This document shows, piece after piece, positions 38,710-48,318 of a DNA stretch of 64,000 nucleotides. The translations under genes and the position numbers were made by a program. The notes beneath the pieces were generated by a model, which had not been told where the DNA came from, made no database searches, and saw only the letters and a program-made list of their open reading frames with translations. Each line of letters begins with the position of its first letter. Position 1 is the stretch's first letter. Origin of the DNA: Mycolicibacterium alvei (lineage in GTDB: Bacteria > Actinomycetota > Actinomycetes > Mycobacteriales > Mycobacteriaceae); contig NZ_AP022565.1 in NCBI RefSeq assembly GCF_010727325.1, positions 3,472,001-3,536,000 of the forward strand, given 5' to 3'.

Positions 38710-39358
38710 AAATCAGCGCGCTGATCGCCACCACCACGGCCGCCGCTGCGATCACGGGCGCAACGGTGAACTGCGACACCGTTCCTCCGAGCACCGCACC
38801 GCCGCACATCGTCGCCACGACGCCGTAACGCAACTTCTCGCGGTCCCCGGTGCCGCCGGCCAACCGGCTGTCGAAACCGAGGCCGACGATCGTCTGGGTC
38901 AACACCGTGGTGCTCAGCTCCTGGATGCCGAACTGACGCGCCGTCGCATTCTGGATCCCGAACGTCATCGCGAGAACGATGAGGATGAATTTCCGATTAT
39001 CGTCATATGCCAGCACCCCGGTGCCGCAGAGCACCGAAAGCACGGTCAGCAGAACGACTTCCACGCCCAATGCGGTGGTCAGCCAGTTCCGGACGTGACT
39101 GTCGAGATGGCGCCGCATCCGACCACCCACCACGGTGCCCAGCACGAACCCGGCGAACGCGACCAGGGCGCCCGCCACATCCACGCCCGAGTGCGGGACG
39201 AACCAGAAGCCCAGGAAGATCACGTTCCCGGTCATGTTGGCCACGAACACATGCCCCAACACCAGCACACTGACCGCGTCGACGATTCCGGTCGCACAGG
39301 TCAGCAACAACAGGGCCACAACAGTTGACCGCTGCGTCACCGGCGAGGCGATGGCCAT
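38660..39358 (-). CDS. DUF1275 (YoaK family) membrane protein
   Basis: A 232-residue integral membrane protein with six to seven helices and the family features GIVDAVSVLVLGHVFVANMTGN near residues 24-43 and GIQNATARQFGIQELSTTVLTQT near residues 133-155. Function of DUF1275 is unknown; a transporter role is suspected. It lies 16 bases downstream of the last Mce-associated gene and may be co-transcribed, although it is not part of known mce operons. Confidence 0.87.
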   Translation of the reverse strand: MAIASPVTQRSTVVALLLLTCATGIVDAVSVLVLGHVFVANMTGNVIFLGFWFVPHSGVDVAGALVAFAGFVLGTVVGGRMRRHLDSHVRNWLTTALGVEVVLLTVLSVLCGTGVLAYDDNRKFILIVLAMTFGIQNATARQFGIQELSTTVLTQTIVGLGFDSRLAGGTGDREKLRYGVVATMCGGAVLGGTVSQFTVAPVIAAAAVVVAISALIFKFGPAAEPIPAESVR

Positions 39359-39374
39359 GCCTACATCCTCGCCG

Positions 39375-40256
39375 CTACAGCTGCGGAGACAGGTCCAATT
39401 GCGTCAATGCGGGCATCTGGGTGATGCGCCAATCCCCATCGGTGCGCTGCAATGTCAGCCGGTAGGACGAATACCGCAGCGAAGGAATGTTCTTGGTGAC
39501 CGGACTCGTCGACACCGTGTTCGTGTAGACGATCGCGGTGGCCTCGTCGCCGCCGATGGTCTCCACCGCCGTCCCCATCACCTCGGTGTTGTTGGTGACC
39601 TTGGCCTGCTTGTTGGTGGGAACGATCGAATCGATCAGCTGCCGGTACTCGTTGGCGAAATCGCTCGACAGATACTTCTCGGCCCGGTCGGGCAGGCTGT
39701 CGATGTTGTCGGGGTTGTAGGTCCACAACGTGGTGATGGCATCGGCCGACGTCTTCGCCACTTGGAGTTTGGTTGCCACCAAGGCCCGGTCGGCCAGATA
39801 CGGTTGCAGCATCGCACCGCCGAAAGCCCCGGCTGCCACGAACAACACCGCAGCAGCCGCGGCAACGTACGTCAGGCGCCGACCGGCCTCGCGGTGCGGT
39901 ACCAGGATCTCGTCCCCGGCCGGTTCGGTGGCCGTCGCCTCCACGTCGGCTTCGGTGTCGGCTTCGGCTTCGGCATTGGCGTCGCCGTCCGGTTCGACGT
40001 CACCTTCAGGTTCTGCGACCACTTCAGGTTCTGTGTCCGACTCAGGCTCGGTCCCGGCCTGACGGCCCGACTTGCCCGTCGGGGTCCGCCGCTCCGGCGT
40101 GGCTTCGGCATCGTCGGACTCCGGGTCGACCGGGGTCTCGACCGATTCCGCCACCACGTCCTCGGCGCGGCGCCGCCGCCCGAAACGCATTCTGCGGCGC
40201 GGCTTGTCGGGCTCGCCGGTGGTCAGAAAACCTGAATCAGCTGGCTTATCTTCCAC
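39375..40256 (-). CDS. Mce-associated membrane protein (Rv0178-like)
   Basis: A 293-residue protein. The first 160 residues are unusually acidic and low-complexity (runs of Glu, Asp, Ala and Pro), then one membrane helix (YVAAAAAVLFVAAGAFGGAML) and a C-terminal NTF2-like periplasmic domain (residues about 185-293) typical of Mce-associated (Mas) proteins. Mas proteins stabilise or accompany the Mce complex. GTG 40256, with GGGAAGGA upstream, is chosen over ATG 40289. It overlaps the preceding gene by 34 bases. Confidence 0.83.
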   Translation of the reverse strand: MEDKPADSGFLTTGEPDKPRRRMRFGRRRRAEDVVAESVETPVDPESDDAEATPERRTPTGKSGRQAGTEPESDTEPEVVAEPEGDVEPDGDANAEAEADTEADVEATATEPAGDEILVPHREAGRRLTYVAAAAAVLFVAAGAFGGAMLQPYLADRALVATKLQVAKTSADAITTLWTYNPDNIDSLPDRAEKYLSSDFANEYRQLIDSIVPTNKQAKVTNNTEVMGTAVETIGGDEATAIVYTNTVSTSPVTKNIPSLRYSSYRLTLQRTDGDWRITQMPALTQLDLSPQL

Positions 40257-40774
40257 TGCTGTCCTTCCCGAATCGTGGTTGCGATCCACCGATCTCCGGT
40301 TTCGATCGTGGACTTGCCGTCAGGTGTGCGGATACTTGTCTTGGTCGCCACCAGGACGTCGGCACTGCCATTGTCGTTCCAGCGTTGTATGCCTGCCTCC
40401 TGCACAGAGCCCTCTGAGGGTTCGGCCTGTGCCACGCGAACGGTGATCTCGTCCTGCTTGTCTTTGAACATCTTGGCGAAGTCCCCGGTGGCCTGGCGCA
40501 AGACATCGTCCGCAAAGTCATTGGCGTGGAACGGATCCCGCGTCATATAACCCTTCATGAACTCGGTCACGTAGGCGAGTGCGTCGGCGTCCCTGGCGCT
40601 GGTCCGCTCATCGGACTCGTGCCGCACCAACATGAACGTGCAGCCCGCGATCGCCGCAGCGATCAACAGCGCCGACAGCATCCCGACGATCGGCAGCCCC
40701 CAGCGGATCGGCTCCTTGGGTTCGATCGCGAAGTAGTCCGGCTCGTCCGCGGAGATTTTGCGTCTTGGGCTCAT
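40223..40774 (-). CDS. Mce-associated membrane protein (Rv0177-like)
   Basis: A 183-residue protein: short basic cytoplasmic N-terminus, one helix (IVGMLSALLIAAAIAGCTFML, residues about 29-48) and a periplasmic NTF2-like domain ending GQQWKISQLIQVF. This is the standard Mas architecture and has the length of Rv0177. ATG 40774 overlaps the upstream gene's stop by 4 bases. Confidence 0.87.
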   Translation of the reverse strand: MSPRRKISADEPDYFAIEPKEPIRWGLPIVGMLSALLIAAAIAGCTFMLVRHESDERTSARDADALAYVTEFMKGYMTRDPFHANDFADDVLRQATGDFAKMFKDKQDEITVRVAQAEPSEGSVQEAGIQRWNDNGSADVLVATKTSIRTPDGKSTIETGDRWIATTIREGQQWKISQLIQVF

Positions 40775-41745
40775 TGTCCCGCCCCACTCAACAACGGCTG
40801 CTTCAGCACGGTCAGGTTGTCGGCCTGCCACTGACCATCGACCTTGACGAAATCGACCCGCACTGTCGCGGTGATGAACTTCAGATCTTTCGGATCGATG
40901 CCCCGTTGTCCTTGCATCGCGAACAGCATGGCGGCCTTGTTCTTGGTCGCTCCGGGAAGCAGCGCACTGCTCACCGCAAAGAGATCGTTGTTGGTCGGAG
41001 TGCGCTTCTTGGCCGCTTCCTGTTGTGCGACGACCAGGGGACGGTAATTATCCGTAGCCAGGGACTGGGCCCTGGCGAAATCCTGATCCATCGAGTCGAC
41101 GCTGTAGCTCAGCAACTGCTCGACGATTCGTGGGCCATCCTTGATGATCTGCTCCCGGGACTGATCCAACGCTCGATCCTCCCGATACACCGCGGCATAG
41201 CCGAGACCCGCCGTGGCTCCGGCGAGCACCGCGAGCGCCACCAGCACCGCACCGGCACGTCGTCGGGCGTCGGGCGTGGGTTGATCGACGCAGCGCACCT
41301 CGGTGCGGGTCAGCAGATCGGCGAACGTCCGGTGGCGCGAATCCCACAGCGGCCACAGCCAGCCCACGAACAGGGCCGCGGTGTCGAGCAGATGCGCGAG
41401 GTCACGCAGCAGCAACCGCACCAGTCCGGCATCGCCGGACGACCACATCACCCGGATTCCGAACACCGAGCGGCCCAGCGACCAACCCGTGAATGCCGGT
41501 AGCGCGATGCGGTTGATCAGCATCGCGATACCCACCGCTACAGCGGCCACCGTGCACACCCACCACGACCACCCGTACACCGGGACCGACCACGCCAGCA
41601 GTGCCAGCGTCACGATCAACCCGGCAGGCGCCAGCACGTCCATGGCGAACGCCCCCGCGCGGGCCGGCCACGAAGCCAGCCGCGCCCGGTCCGCCCCGGT
41701 GCCCTCGACGGCCACCGGTCCGGTGTTGTCCAGTACAGCGGTCAC
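40771..41745 (-). CDS. RDD-domain Mce-associated protein (Rv0176-like)
   Basis: A 324-residue fusion. The N-terminal RDD membrane domain (residues about 20-135) shows LASWPARAGAFAMDVLAP and FTGWSLGRSVFGIRVM. It is joined to a second helix (AGAVLVALAVLAGATAGLGYA) and a periplasmic NTF2-like Mas domain. The same arrangement is seen in Rv0176. The GTG start at 41745 overlaps the previous stop (GTGA). Confidence 0.88.
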   Translation of the reverse strand: MTAVLDNTGPVAVEGTGADRARLASWPARAGAFAMDVLAPAGLIVTLALLAWSVPVYGWSWWVCTVAAVAVGIAMLINRIALPAFTGWSLGRSVFGIRVMWSSGDAGLVRLLLRDLAHLLDTAALFVGWLWPLWDSRHRTFADLLTRTEVRCVDQPTPDARRRAGAVLVALAVLAGATAGLGYAAVYREDRALDQSREQIIKDGPRIVEQLLSYSVDSMDQDFARAQSLATDNYRPLVVAQQEAAKKRTPTNNDLFAVSSALLPGATKNKAAMLFAMQGQRGIDPKDLKFITATVRVDFVKVDGQWQADNLTVLKQPLLSGAGQ

Positions 41746-42395
41746 GACGTGACCTGGTCGAGCCGTGCGACCTTGTAGTTGCCGTCCTCGGCGCGGGCCA
41801 TCTTCACCCGCAACCGGTAACCCTGCTCTTCATCGGACTTCTCGGTGTTGGTGACCAGCACCCGGACCGCGACCAGCAGGTCCATCGACCCGTCGTCGTT
41901 GTGCTTCTCCACTGCGGCCCGCATGTCCGAGACCTTCACCTGCACGTTGGCGGCCTGATACGCATCGAGCAGCATGCCGCTGTAGAGGGCGGCCTGCGCG
42001 CCGAAGTCACCTGTCGCGCATTGGATGATCTTGGTCTGGGCCTCGATCATCGCCTGAGTATTGGGCGCCTGGGTCGCCGTCACGCACTCGGCAGCCGCCC
42101 GCAAGGCCTCGGCCTCGTCGCTCGCGATCCGTTGGCTGTCCTGATGAGCGCGCAGTGCGAGGTAACCACCGACGCCGACGGCAGCCGACAAGATCAACAG
42201 CCCGGCGAGGATCGCCGCCATCGCACCCCGCCCCAGCCGCGAAGGCCGTGGCCCGGACTTCTGAGGAGCCTCCTCGGCATCCGTGTCCGAGTTCGGGTCA
42301 ACGAATTGGGTGACGTCGTCCGCGTGCGGTTCGGTGGTTTGCGTGTCCTGCTGGTCGGCGAGGTTCAGCTGGCTGGCGCCAGCATCTCCTTCCAT
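41742..42395 (-). CDS. Mce-associated membrane protein (Rv0175-like)
   Basis: A 217-residue Mas protein: acidic 45-residue N-terminus, one membrane helix (GAMAAILAGLLILSAAVGVGGYLAL) and an NTF2-like periplasmic domain with cysteines at ECVTATQ and IQCATGD. The ATG lies 31 bases inside the 3' end of mce1F, so translation is coupled. It is the first of four consecutive Mas genes that end the mce1 unit. Confidence 0.87.
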   Translation of the reverse strand: MEGDAGASQLNLADQQDTQTTEPHADDVTQFVDPNSDTDAEEAPQKSGPRPSRLGRGAMAAILAGLLILSAAVGVGGYLALRAHQDSQRIASDEAEALRAAAECVTATQAPNTQAMIEAQTKIIQCATGDFGAQAALYSGMLLDAYQAANVQVKVSDMRAAVEKHNDDGSMDLLVAVRVLVTNTEKSDEEQGYRLRVKMARAEDGNYKVARLDQVTS

Positions 42396-43918
42396 CCGTC
42401 ATCTCCTGGTTTGTTCGAGTTGGTGACGGAGTACTTCACACCGCCGGGACCGACCACCTCGCCGCTGGATGGGCTATAGGTAGCCGTCGAACCTCCTGCC
42501 GGAGTGTAGATGCAGGGGTTCGGCTGCTGTCCACTACAACTCACATTGCCACCCCGCGGCGCGGTCAGCGGATCGCTGCGCATCGCCGTTGATTCCGGTG
42601 GTGGAAGCTGACTCGCCGGCAATGGGTTCATCCCATTATTCACCGAAGGCGCAGGAATCACCCGGCCCGGATCAACCGGCTGATCGCAACGCGCGCCCGG
42701 GGCCGGGCAGTTGCGGATCTGGTTCGGGTCGCCGTACCACGGGTTGGTGCCCAACGGCTGGTAGGGCTCATCGCTGTGGCATTCCTTGGGCGAGGCGGCC
42801 CGCTTACCGGGCACATCGGCACACGGGTAGTTACGCGCGCCGCGCACCGCGTTCTGCGCATCCTTGGGGATCTTGCAGTACAGACCGTCGGGCAGTGGTG
42901 CCGTCGACGTGTCCGCGGGCGAGCGCCACTGTGAGGCCGGCAGGAAGCCGGTCAGGCACGGCGGCGGCATGTTGATGCCGAGGGCGAAGTGCTGCATACC
43001 CCTGGGGGCGAAGATCGTCGCGGTCTGGGCCCCCGTGGCGCCCTGGGGCAGTGTCACCAACACCTGCTCGACGTTCTTGTTGTACCGCTTGAGCATGTCG
43101 ATGACGATTTCCAGGTTGGCCAGCGTCTGCGGCAACGACTCCTGCACATCGCCGAACACCGCGTTGAGCTGATCGGCCGTCGGCGCCGCCTGCTGCAGGC
43201 CGCCCCGCAGCGCATCATCGTTCTGCGCGCTCTGCGCCGCGAGTGTGTTCAGGTTCTTGGCCCACCGCGAGATCGCGTCGCCGGAATTCACCTGGCTGTC
43301 GATGATCGGCCCGGAGTTCTCGATGATGTCGTTGATCGACCCGATGTTGTCCTTGAAGTCACCGGCGATCGCCTGGGTGGAATCGACCAGATGCTGCAGT
43401 GACGGCCCGAGCCCACCGACCGCGGTGGCGGTCTCGTCGAGCAGCGTCGCGATCTTCTCCTTCGGCAGCGCCGCCAATCCCCGCTGTGCGGCATCGAGCG
43501 ACGGACCCACCTCGGCGGGCACGGTGCCGATCTGGATCGTGTCGCCGGCGCGGAAGTATTCCTTGGCCCCGTCCTTGGAGACCAGGTCGATGAACTGCTC
43601 ACCCACCGCCGACACCGAGTGCACGTTGGCGCTGCTGTCGATCGGCACCCGGTACTGGTTCTCGATGTTCATCGTCACGTGAGCGCCCTGTTCGGTGGGC
43701 TCCACCGAGGTGACCTTGCCGATCTTGGTCCCGCGATAGGTCACGTTGGCCGTGGCGTACAGACCGCCCGAATTCGGGAGGTTGGCGTTCAGCTGGTACA
43801 TCCCGACACCCGCCCAGGTGGGCAGCCGCAGGTAGACCAGCGCCAGCACGACCAGGGCGATCACGGTCAGCACCGCGAACAGAGCAAGCTGAATCCTGAT
43901 GAAACGGGTCATCACCAT
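42365..43918 (-). CDS. mce1F: Mce1F, mammalian-cell-entry subunit F
   Basis: A 517-residue Mce protein: N-terminal helix (residues about 7-31), MlaD/Mce domain (about 38-120, with GLYATANVTYRGTKIGKV), long helical needle region (about 120-300), and a Pro/Cys-rich C-terminal domain of about 200 residues. Six Mce subunits form a hexameric tunnel carrying fatty/mycolic acids from the outer envelope to the YrbE permeases. ATG 43918 starts 3 bases after the lprK stop. Confidence 0.94.
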   Translation of the reverse strand: MVMTRFIRIQLALFAVLTVIALVVLALVYLRLPTWAGVGMYQLNANLPNSGGLYATANVTYRGTKIGKVTSVEPTEQGAHVTMNIENQYRVPIDSSANVHSVSAVGEQFIDLVSKDGAKEYFRAGDTIQIGTVPAEVGPSLDAAQRGLAALPKEKIATLLDETATAVGGLGPSLQHLVDSTQAIAGDFKDNIGSINDIIENSGPIIDSQVNSGDAISRWAKNLNTLAAQSAQNDDALRGGLQQAAPTADQLNAVFGDVQESLPQTLANLEIVIDMLKRYNKNVEQVLVTLPQGATGAQTATIFAPRGMQHFALGINMPPPCLTGFLPASQWRSPADTSTAPLPDGLYCKIPKDAQNAVRGARNYPCADVPGKRAASPKECHSDEPYQPLGTNPWYGDPNQIRNCPAPGARCDQPVDPGRVIPAPSVNNGMNPLPASQLPPPESTAMRSDPLTAPRGGNVSCSGQQPNPCIYTPAGGSTATYSPSSGEVVGPGGVKYSVTNSNKPGDDGWKEMLAPAS

Positions 43919-43921
43919 GTC

Positions 43922-45100
43922 TCACTCCCCCCTTTCCACGAGCGGGCCGCCGGGTGCGTCGTGCGGGTTCGGCGTGAACCGGACATCCGGGATCATCGTC
44001 GACGGGTCACGGCCCCACGCCTGCTCCAGTGCCCGGAGCATGCCCGAGACACCGGTGCCGGACAGGAACGCGTTGTCCACCGAACTCAACGTCAGGTCGA
44101 TCATCAACGACACGTTGATGTAGTCGCCGCGCACCACCTTCGGAACGCCCTCGATGTTGAACGGCAACGTGAACATCAGCTTGAGCGCTTCGACCAGATA
44201 CGGAGCCGAGCGAGCCAACTGCTTGAGCGGCCGCTGCAGGTTCTGCAGGTTGGTGTGCAGGTTGGCGTTGCTGTTCGACAACGTGTCGTCAGCGGCCTTC
44301 GACAACCGGCCCAGCGACGTCACCGCATCGGCGAACAAGTCACGCGTCTCGGCGAAATGCTCGATCAGCGGCGGGAACTCGGTCAGTACCCGATCCAGCG
44401 TGTCATTGCGCGCCGCAACGATGTTCAACAGCCGGTTGGTGGAATCGATCGCGCGGGTGATGTCGTTGCGCTGCTGATTGAGCTCGTCGGTGAACGTGTC
44501 GAGCCGGCCCAGGAAGTCGCGGATCTGATCGGCACGACCGTTGAGGATGTTGAACACCTCGGTCTGGATGGTCTCGATGTTCGGGATGCCACCGCCGGTC
44601 AGGATGCCGGAGATCCCGGCCAGCGTCCGCTCGATCGTCGGGTACGCCGACGACTGCGCCAGCGGAATCGTGTCCCCGCTGCGCAACAACTCCGTCGACG
44701 GATTCTTGTCCGGCGGATTGAGCTCGACGTGCTGCGAACCCAGCAAGCTGGTCTGGCCGATCTTGGCCAGGGTGTTCTTCGGCAGCTCGATGCCCGGCTC
44801 CAGGTCGATGGTCAACGTCGGAGTCCAGTTGATCAGCTCGATCTTGCGGACCCGTCCGACGAATACGTCGCGCACCCGCACCCGGCTGTTGGCGTTGAGC
44901 GCCAACGTCTCCGGCATCTGCACGTACAGCGTGGTGCTGCCGGACTCGGTGCCAGGCCCACCCGGCAGCGGCACGTTGGCGACGCCGCGCCACTGCCCAC
45001 ACGAGGTGAGGATCAGCGCGGTCGCCGACAACACTGCGACGCGTCGACCGGCGCGACCCCAGTTGAGTGTCTTCATCCGACCTGTCTGTTCGCTCATCAC
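43922..45100 (-). CDS. lprK: Mce1E (LprK), lipoprotein subunit
   Basis: A 392-residue Mce subunit with a lipoprotein signal (VAVLSATALILTSC; Cys at about residue 34), an Mce domain (TTLYVQMPETLALNANSRVRV region, about residues 55-135) and a helical needle domain without the long C-terminal tail of the others. Every mce operon has one lipoprotein subunit in this fifth position. The start overlaps the mce1D stop by 4 bases. Confidence 0.93.
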   Translation of the reverse strand: MMSEQTGRMKTLNWGRAGRRVAVLSATALILTSCGQWRGVANVPLPGGPGTESGSTTLYVQMPETLALNANSRVRVRDVFVGRVRKIELINWTPTLTIDLEPGIELPKNTLAKIGQTSLLGSQHVELNPPDKNPSTELLRSGDTIPLAQSSAYPTIERTLAGISGILTGGGIPNIETIQTEVFNILNGRADQIRDFLGRLDTFTDELNQQRNDITRAIDSTNRLLNIVAARNDTLDRVLTEFPPLIEHFAETRDLFADAVTSLGRLSKAADDTLSNSNANLHTNLQNLQRPLKQLARSAPYLVEALKLMFTLPFNIEGVPKVVRGDYINVSLMIDLTLSSVDNAFLSGTGVSGMLRALEQAWGRDPSTMIPDVRFTPNPHDAPGGPLVERGE

Positions 45101-46731
45101 GGTTGCCCCCCGACCTCGGCAGGCAGCGCCGGTCCGGCGGGAGCCGGCGCCGAGGCGGCTGGTGCGGGACCCGACATCGGGTCACCCGGGATCACACCCG
45201 GCGCAGGCGCCGGCGGCGGTCCCGGCTGCGGGTACCACGGCGGCGGCAACGGGTTGGTCTCGTCGTACGAGTTCGGCGGGCCGGGCAGGTTGCCACCGGG
45301 GGGAACTCCGAACGCCGGCGGGGCCGGCGGGGCCGCGATGTCCGGGCCACCCATGAGCTCCGACAACGATTCCGGAGTCAGCATCTGCTGGGTTGCCGGT
45401 TGCACCTGCACGCCCTGCATACCCGGCGCCACGGTCCAGCCCGGTTCGTGGTTGCCGTGCGAGAACAACGTGTCACGCGACCACACGCCCGGGACGGTGG
45501 TGTCCTTGTATCCGCCCGGCGGCTGCAGTCGCGGCTCCGAGTAGGAGATCTGCTTGGGCAGCGTCATCGCCGTGCTGGCCAGGTTCTGGCCGAACGGAAT
45601 GAAGTTGAACTTGATCGCGTCGAGGAGCGGCGCCAGGTACTGCGCACACAGCTCGGCCGAATCCTGGTACCCCAGCCGGCTGCCGGCCTGAATCGAACTG
45701 CAGACGAACTGCAGCGGGTTGGAGAAGTTGGTCACGCCCGGCATAACCGGTAGACCGATGACGCCGCCCTGGGTGGGCGAGACCATGTTGAGCGCGTTGC
45801 CGACCAGGTTCGGGTAGGCGTGCAGACCCGTCTCCAGACCGTTGCGCGGCTCGGGCTGCAGCATCGCCGTCGTCACCTCCGACAAGTTGTTGATGTCGTG
45901 TGTGAGCACGCCGCCGTTCTTGTCCAGGAATTCACGGGTGGTCTTGAGCACCTTGTTGAGATCCTGCAGGGCTGACGCCAGCTCCTGGTCGGTGTTGGTG
46001 AACGAGTTGGTGAACTGCGCCAGATCGTCGTTGAGCGCCACGAACTGCTGATCGCTCTTGTGCAGGGCATTGACGAACACCGCCAGGCTCTTGACCACCT
46101 GGAAGAAATCGCCGCGGCCCTGGTTGAGCGTGGTCAGTGCCTCCGACAACCCGCTCAAGGTGCGGTTGAGCTGCTCACCCTTGCCCTCGAAGCCGTCGGC
46201 GAAGGACTCGATGATGTCACCGAACGGACCCTTGGGTTGCTCCGCCGTCGGGCCCAGATCGTCGAGCAGACGGGTGATCTGGTTACGCAACTCGTCGTAT
46301 TCGACCGGAATCTGCGTGTTCTCGATCGGGATCACCGCGTTGTTCTGCAACCGAGGCCCACCGGTGTAAGGCGGGGACAACTGGATGACCCGCGAGGCGA
46401 CCAGACTCGGGTTGAGTACCGACGCCGTGATGTTCTCGGGCAACTTGTACTTGTCGCTGACGTGAAAGACGACCTTCATCTTGTCGCCGTCGGTGTCGAT
46501 GCTGTCGATCTCGCCGACCTTGACGCCCATGATGAGCACCTTGTCGCCCGGATACAGCGCGAGCACCTCGGGGAAGTACGCGGTGACCGTCGTGTTGGTC
46601 ATCTTCTTGTACAGGCTCAGGCCGAAGTAGCCCAGCACCAGGGCAGCCACCACCGCCAGCGCAGCGACGATGATGGTTGCCCGGGAAGTCTTGGGCAACT
46701 TGACGTTTCGAACGTTGAAGACTGTTGACAT
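45097..46731 (-). CDS. mce1D: Mce1D subunit
   Basis: A 544-residue Mce subunit: membrane helix (IIVAALAVVAALVLGYFGLSL, about residues 19-39), Mce domain with VTAYFPEVLALYPGDKVLIMG, needle helices, a globular region with paired cysteines (FVCSSIQAG...AELCAQY), and a Pro/Gly/Ala-rich tail of about 90 residues. It lies between mce1C (21-base gap) and lprK. Confidence 0.94.
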   Translation of the reverse strand: MSTVFNVRNVKLPKTSRATIIVAALAVVAALVLGYFGLSLYKKMTNTTVTAYFPEVLALYPGDKVLIMGVKVGEIDSIDTDGDKMKVVFHVSDKYKLPENITASVLNPSLVASRVIQLSPPYTGGPRLQNNAVIPIENTQIPVEYDELRNQITRLLDDLGPTAEQPKGPFGDIIESFADGFEGKGEQLNRTLSGLSEALTTLNQGRGDFFQVVKSLAVFVNALHKSDQQFVALNDDLAQFTNSFTNTDQELASALQDLNKVLKTTREFLDKNGGVLTHDINNLSEVTTAMLQPEPRNGLETGLHAYPNLVGNALNMVSPTQGGVIGLPVMPGVTNFSNPLQFVCSSIQAGSRLGYQDSAELCAQYLAPLLDAIKFNFIPFGQNLASTAMTLPKQISYSEPRLQPPGGYKDTTVPGVWSRDTLFSHGNHEPGWTVAPGMQGVQVQPATQQMLTPESLSELMGGPDIAAPPAPPAFGVPPGGNLPGPPNSYDETNPLPPPWYPQPGPPPAPAPGVIPGDPMSGPAPAASAPAPAGPALPAEVGGQP

Positions 46732-46752
46732 GTCTCTGTATCTCCCCCTGGC

Positions 46753-48318
46753 CTAGCCCTGTGACCCTGGCGGAAGGAACGGCGGGTTACCCGGGAGCGG
46801 CGCAGTACCCGCCGGTCCCGCGTCCGGACCCGGCCCCGGCGGCGCCGGGGGAGCGTTGAGCGGGCCCGGGTGCGGTGCGTAACCCGGAAGGGGTCCCGGC
46901 GCCACCGGCAACGGAGCGATCGGAACGGTGCGGGCGCCGGGCGGGCCGGGGGCCAATTCGACCGGGGCACCGGGCTGATCCGGCGGCATCTGGCCGGGGA
47001 TGGCCGCGCTGGGCACGCCCGGCGAATGCGCGATGCCGTCAGGATTCGGCGCCGACGTCGCGAGATCCGGCGGACCGTACAGCGGACCACCGAACGGGCC
47101 CTGAGTGGCTCCGGCGCACGGCATCGGGTTGCCCGGCGACGGAATTCCGGCCGCGGTCGGCGTGTACGAGCACGGCGATCCGGGCGGGACTGCGGGCCCC
47201 GGATGCTCCGGGGTGCCTTCCAGCGGTGTCGGGGCAGCCGGCGGAGCACCGTTCTCGAACCGCTGGCCGTTGGGATCGGGGAACCGTGCCGAGGGCAGGC
47301 CGGCGTTGCGCCAGAACTCCTCGGGATCGATGCCGCGCTTCTTGAACGCGGCGTCGACGAACGGCTGCAGGACCTGTGGCGGAATCAGGTTGATCAGCAT
47401 CACCTTGAAGTACGGGCCGGAAGCCAGTGACTCGGCCAGTGCGGTGATGAACTTGCCCGCGACGGTCAGCGAGTCGGCCAGGTCCTGCTTGCGCTCGACG
47501 AGCAGATCGCTGACCGTGCGCAGCTGCTCCAGCACATGGTTGAGGTTCGGGTTGTCGTTGATCACGCCCTCGACCTGCTGCGACACCGACGACACCCGCT
47601 CCAACAGCATGCTCACGGCCTGGCCGCGCTCATTGACCGCGGCCAGCAGGGTCTGGGCGTTCACCAGCAGCTGGTTGACCTGAACGCTGCGATCGCCGAG
47701 CACCGTGGCGATCTTGTTGGCGTTGGCCAGCAACTTCTTGACGTCCTCATCGCGCTTGCCGATCGTCTCGGAGAACCGGGCCACCCCGTCCAGCGCGGCA
47801 CTCAGGTGCGGTGAGGTCTGGTCGGCGGTCTCCGACAGGACGTTCAGCGACTCCTTGACCGACTTGGTGTCCCAGCCCGCTGCATTGCGGGTGACGTCCA
47901 GGAAGGCGTCGTAGATCTGGTACGGCGTGGTGGTCTGAACCAGCGGCAACATCCCGCGCGGCGCCAGCGTGTGACTCCCGCGCGGCTGGATCTCGATGTT
48001 CTTCCGGCCCAGGATCGTGTCGGTGCGGATCGCCGCACGGCTGTCGGTGCCGATCGTCATCCCGCCCAGGGTGAATCCGATCTCGACCTTGTCGCCGTTG
48101 ATGTCCATGCTCTTGACGGTGCCCACATCCATGCCGGCGATACGCACCTTGTCGCCCGTGTTGAGGCCGCCCGTATCAGAGAACTGGCCGTAATAGGTGG
48201 GGACCGCGAACAGCATCGGCACGCTGGTGAACGTCGAGCCGACACCGATGATCAGCGCCACCACGATGACGCCCATCAGCCCCTTGCGGAAGCGGTCGGA
48301 ACCTTGAAGTGTCCTCAT
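46753..48318 (-). CDS. mce1C: Mce1C subunit
   Basis: A 521-residue Mce subunit: N-terminal helix (GLMGVIVVALIIGVGSTFT), Mce domain with YYGQFSDTGGLNTGDKVRIAGMD, needle helices, and an extended Pro/Gly/Ala-rich C-terminus (about residues 350-521) probably exposed in the envelope. ATG 48318, overlapping the mce1B stop by 4 bases, is preferred over ATG 48330. Confidence 0.94.
   Translation of the reverse strand: MRTLQGSDRFRKGLMGVIVVALIIGVGSTFTSVPMLFAVPTYYGQFSDTGGLNTGDKVRIAGMDVGTVKSMDINGDKVEIGFTLGGMTIGTDSRAAIRTDTILGRKNIEIQPRGSHTLAPRGMLPLVQTTTPYQIYDAFLDVTRNAAGWDTKSVKESLNVLSETADQTSPHLSAALDGVARFSETIGKRDEDVKKLLANANKIATVLGDRSVQVNQLLVNAQTLLAAVNERGQAVSMLLERVSSVSQQVEGVINDNPNLNHVLEQLRTVSDLLVERKQDLADSLTVAGKFITALAESLASGPYFKVMLINLIPPQVLQPFVDAAFKKRGIDPEEFWRNAGLPSARFPDPNGQRFENGAPPAAPTPLEGTPEHPGPAVPPGSPCSYTPTAAGIPSPGNPMPCAGATQGPFGGPLYGPPDLATSAPNPDGIAHSPGVPSAAIPGQMPPDQPGAPVELAPGPPGARTVPIAPLPVAPGPLPGYAPHPGPLNAPPAPPGPGPDAGPAGTAPLPGNPPFLPPGSQG

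Noticed and set aside
39900..40080. Short near-repeats (GGCTTCGG/GGTTCTG-type) suggesting a tandem repeat or CRISPR
   Set aside because: They encode the acidic low-complexity N-terminus of the Rv0178-like protein; no conserved repeat-spacer structure.
43619..45544. 641-codon plus-strand open frame across mce1F, lprK and mce1D
   Set aside because: It spans three real genes on the other strand, with shadow-frame composition and no start signal.
46753..47250. Low-complexity Pro/Gly-rich DNA that might suggest a repeat array or PE-PGRS
   Set aside because: It encodes the proline-rich C-terminal tail of Mce1C, a normal feature of Mce subunits.
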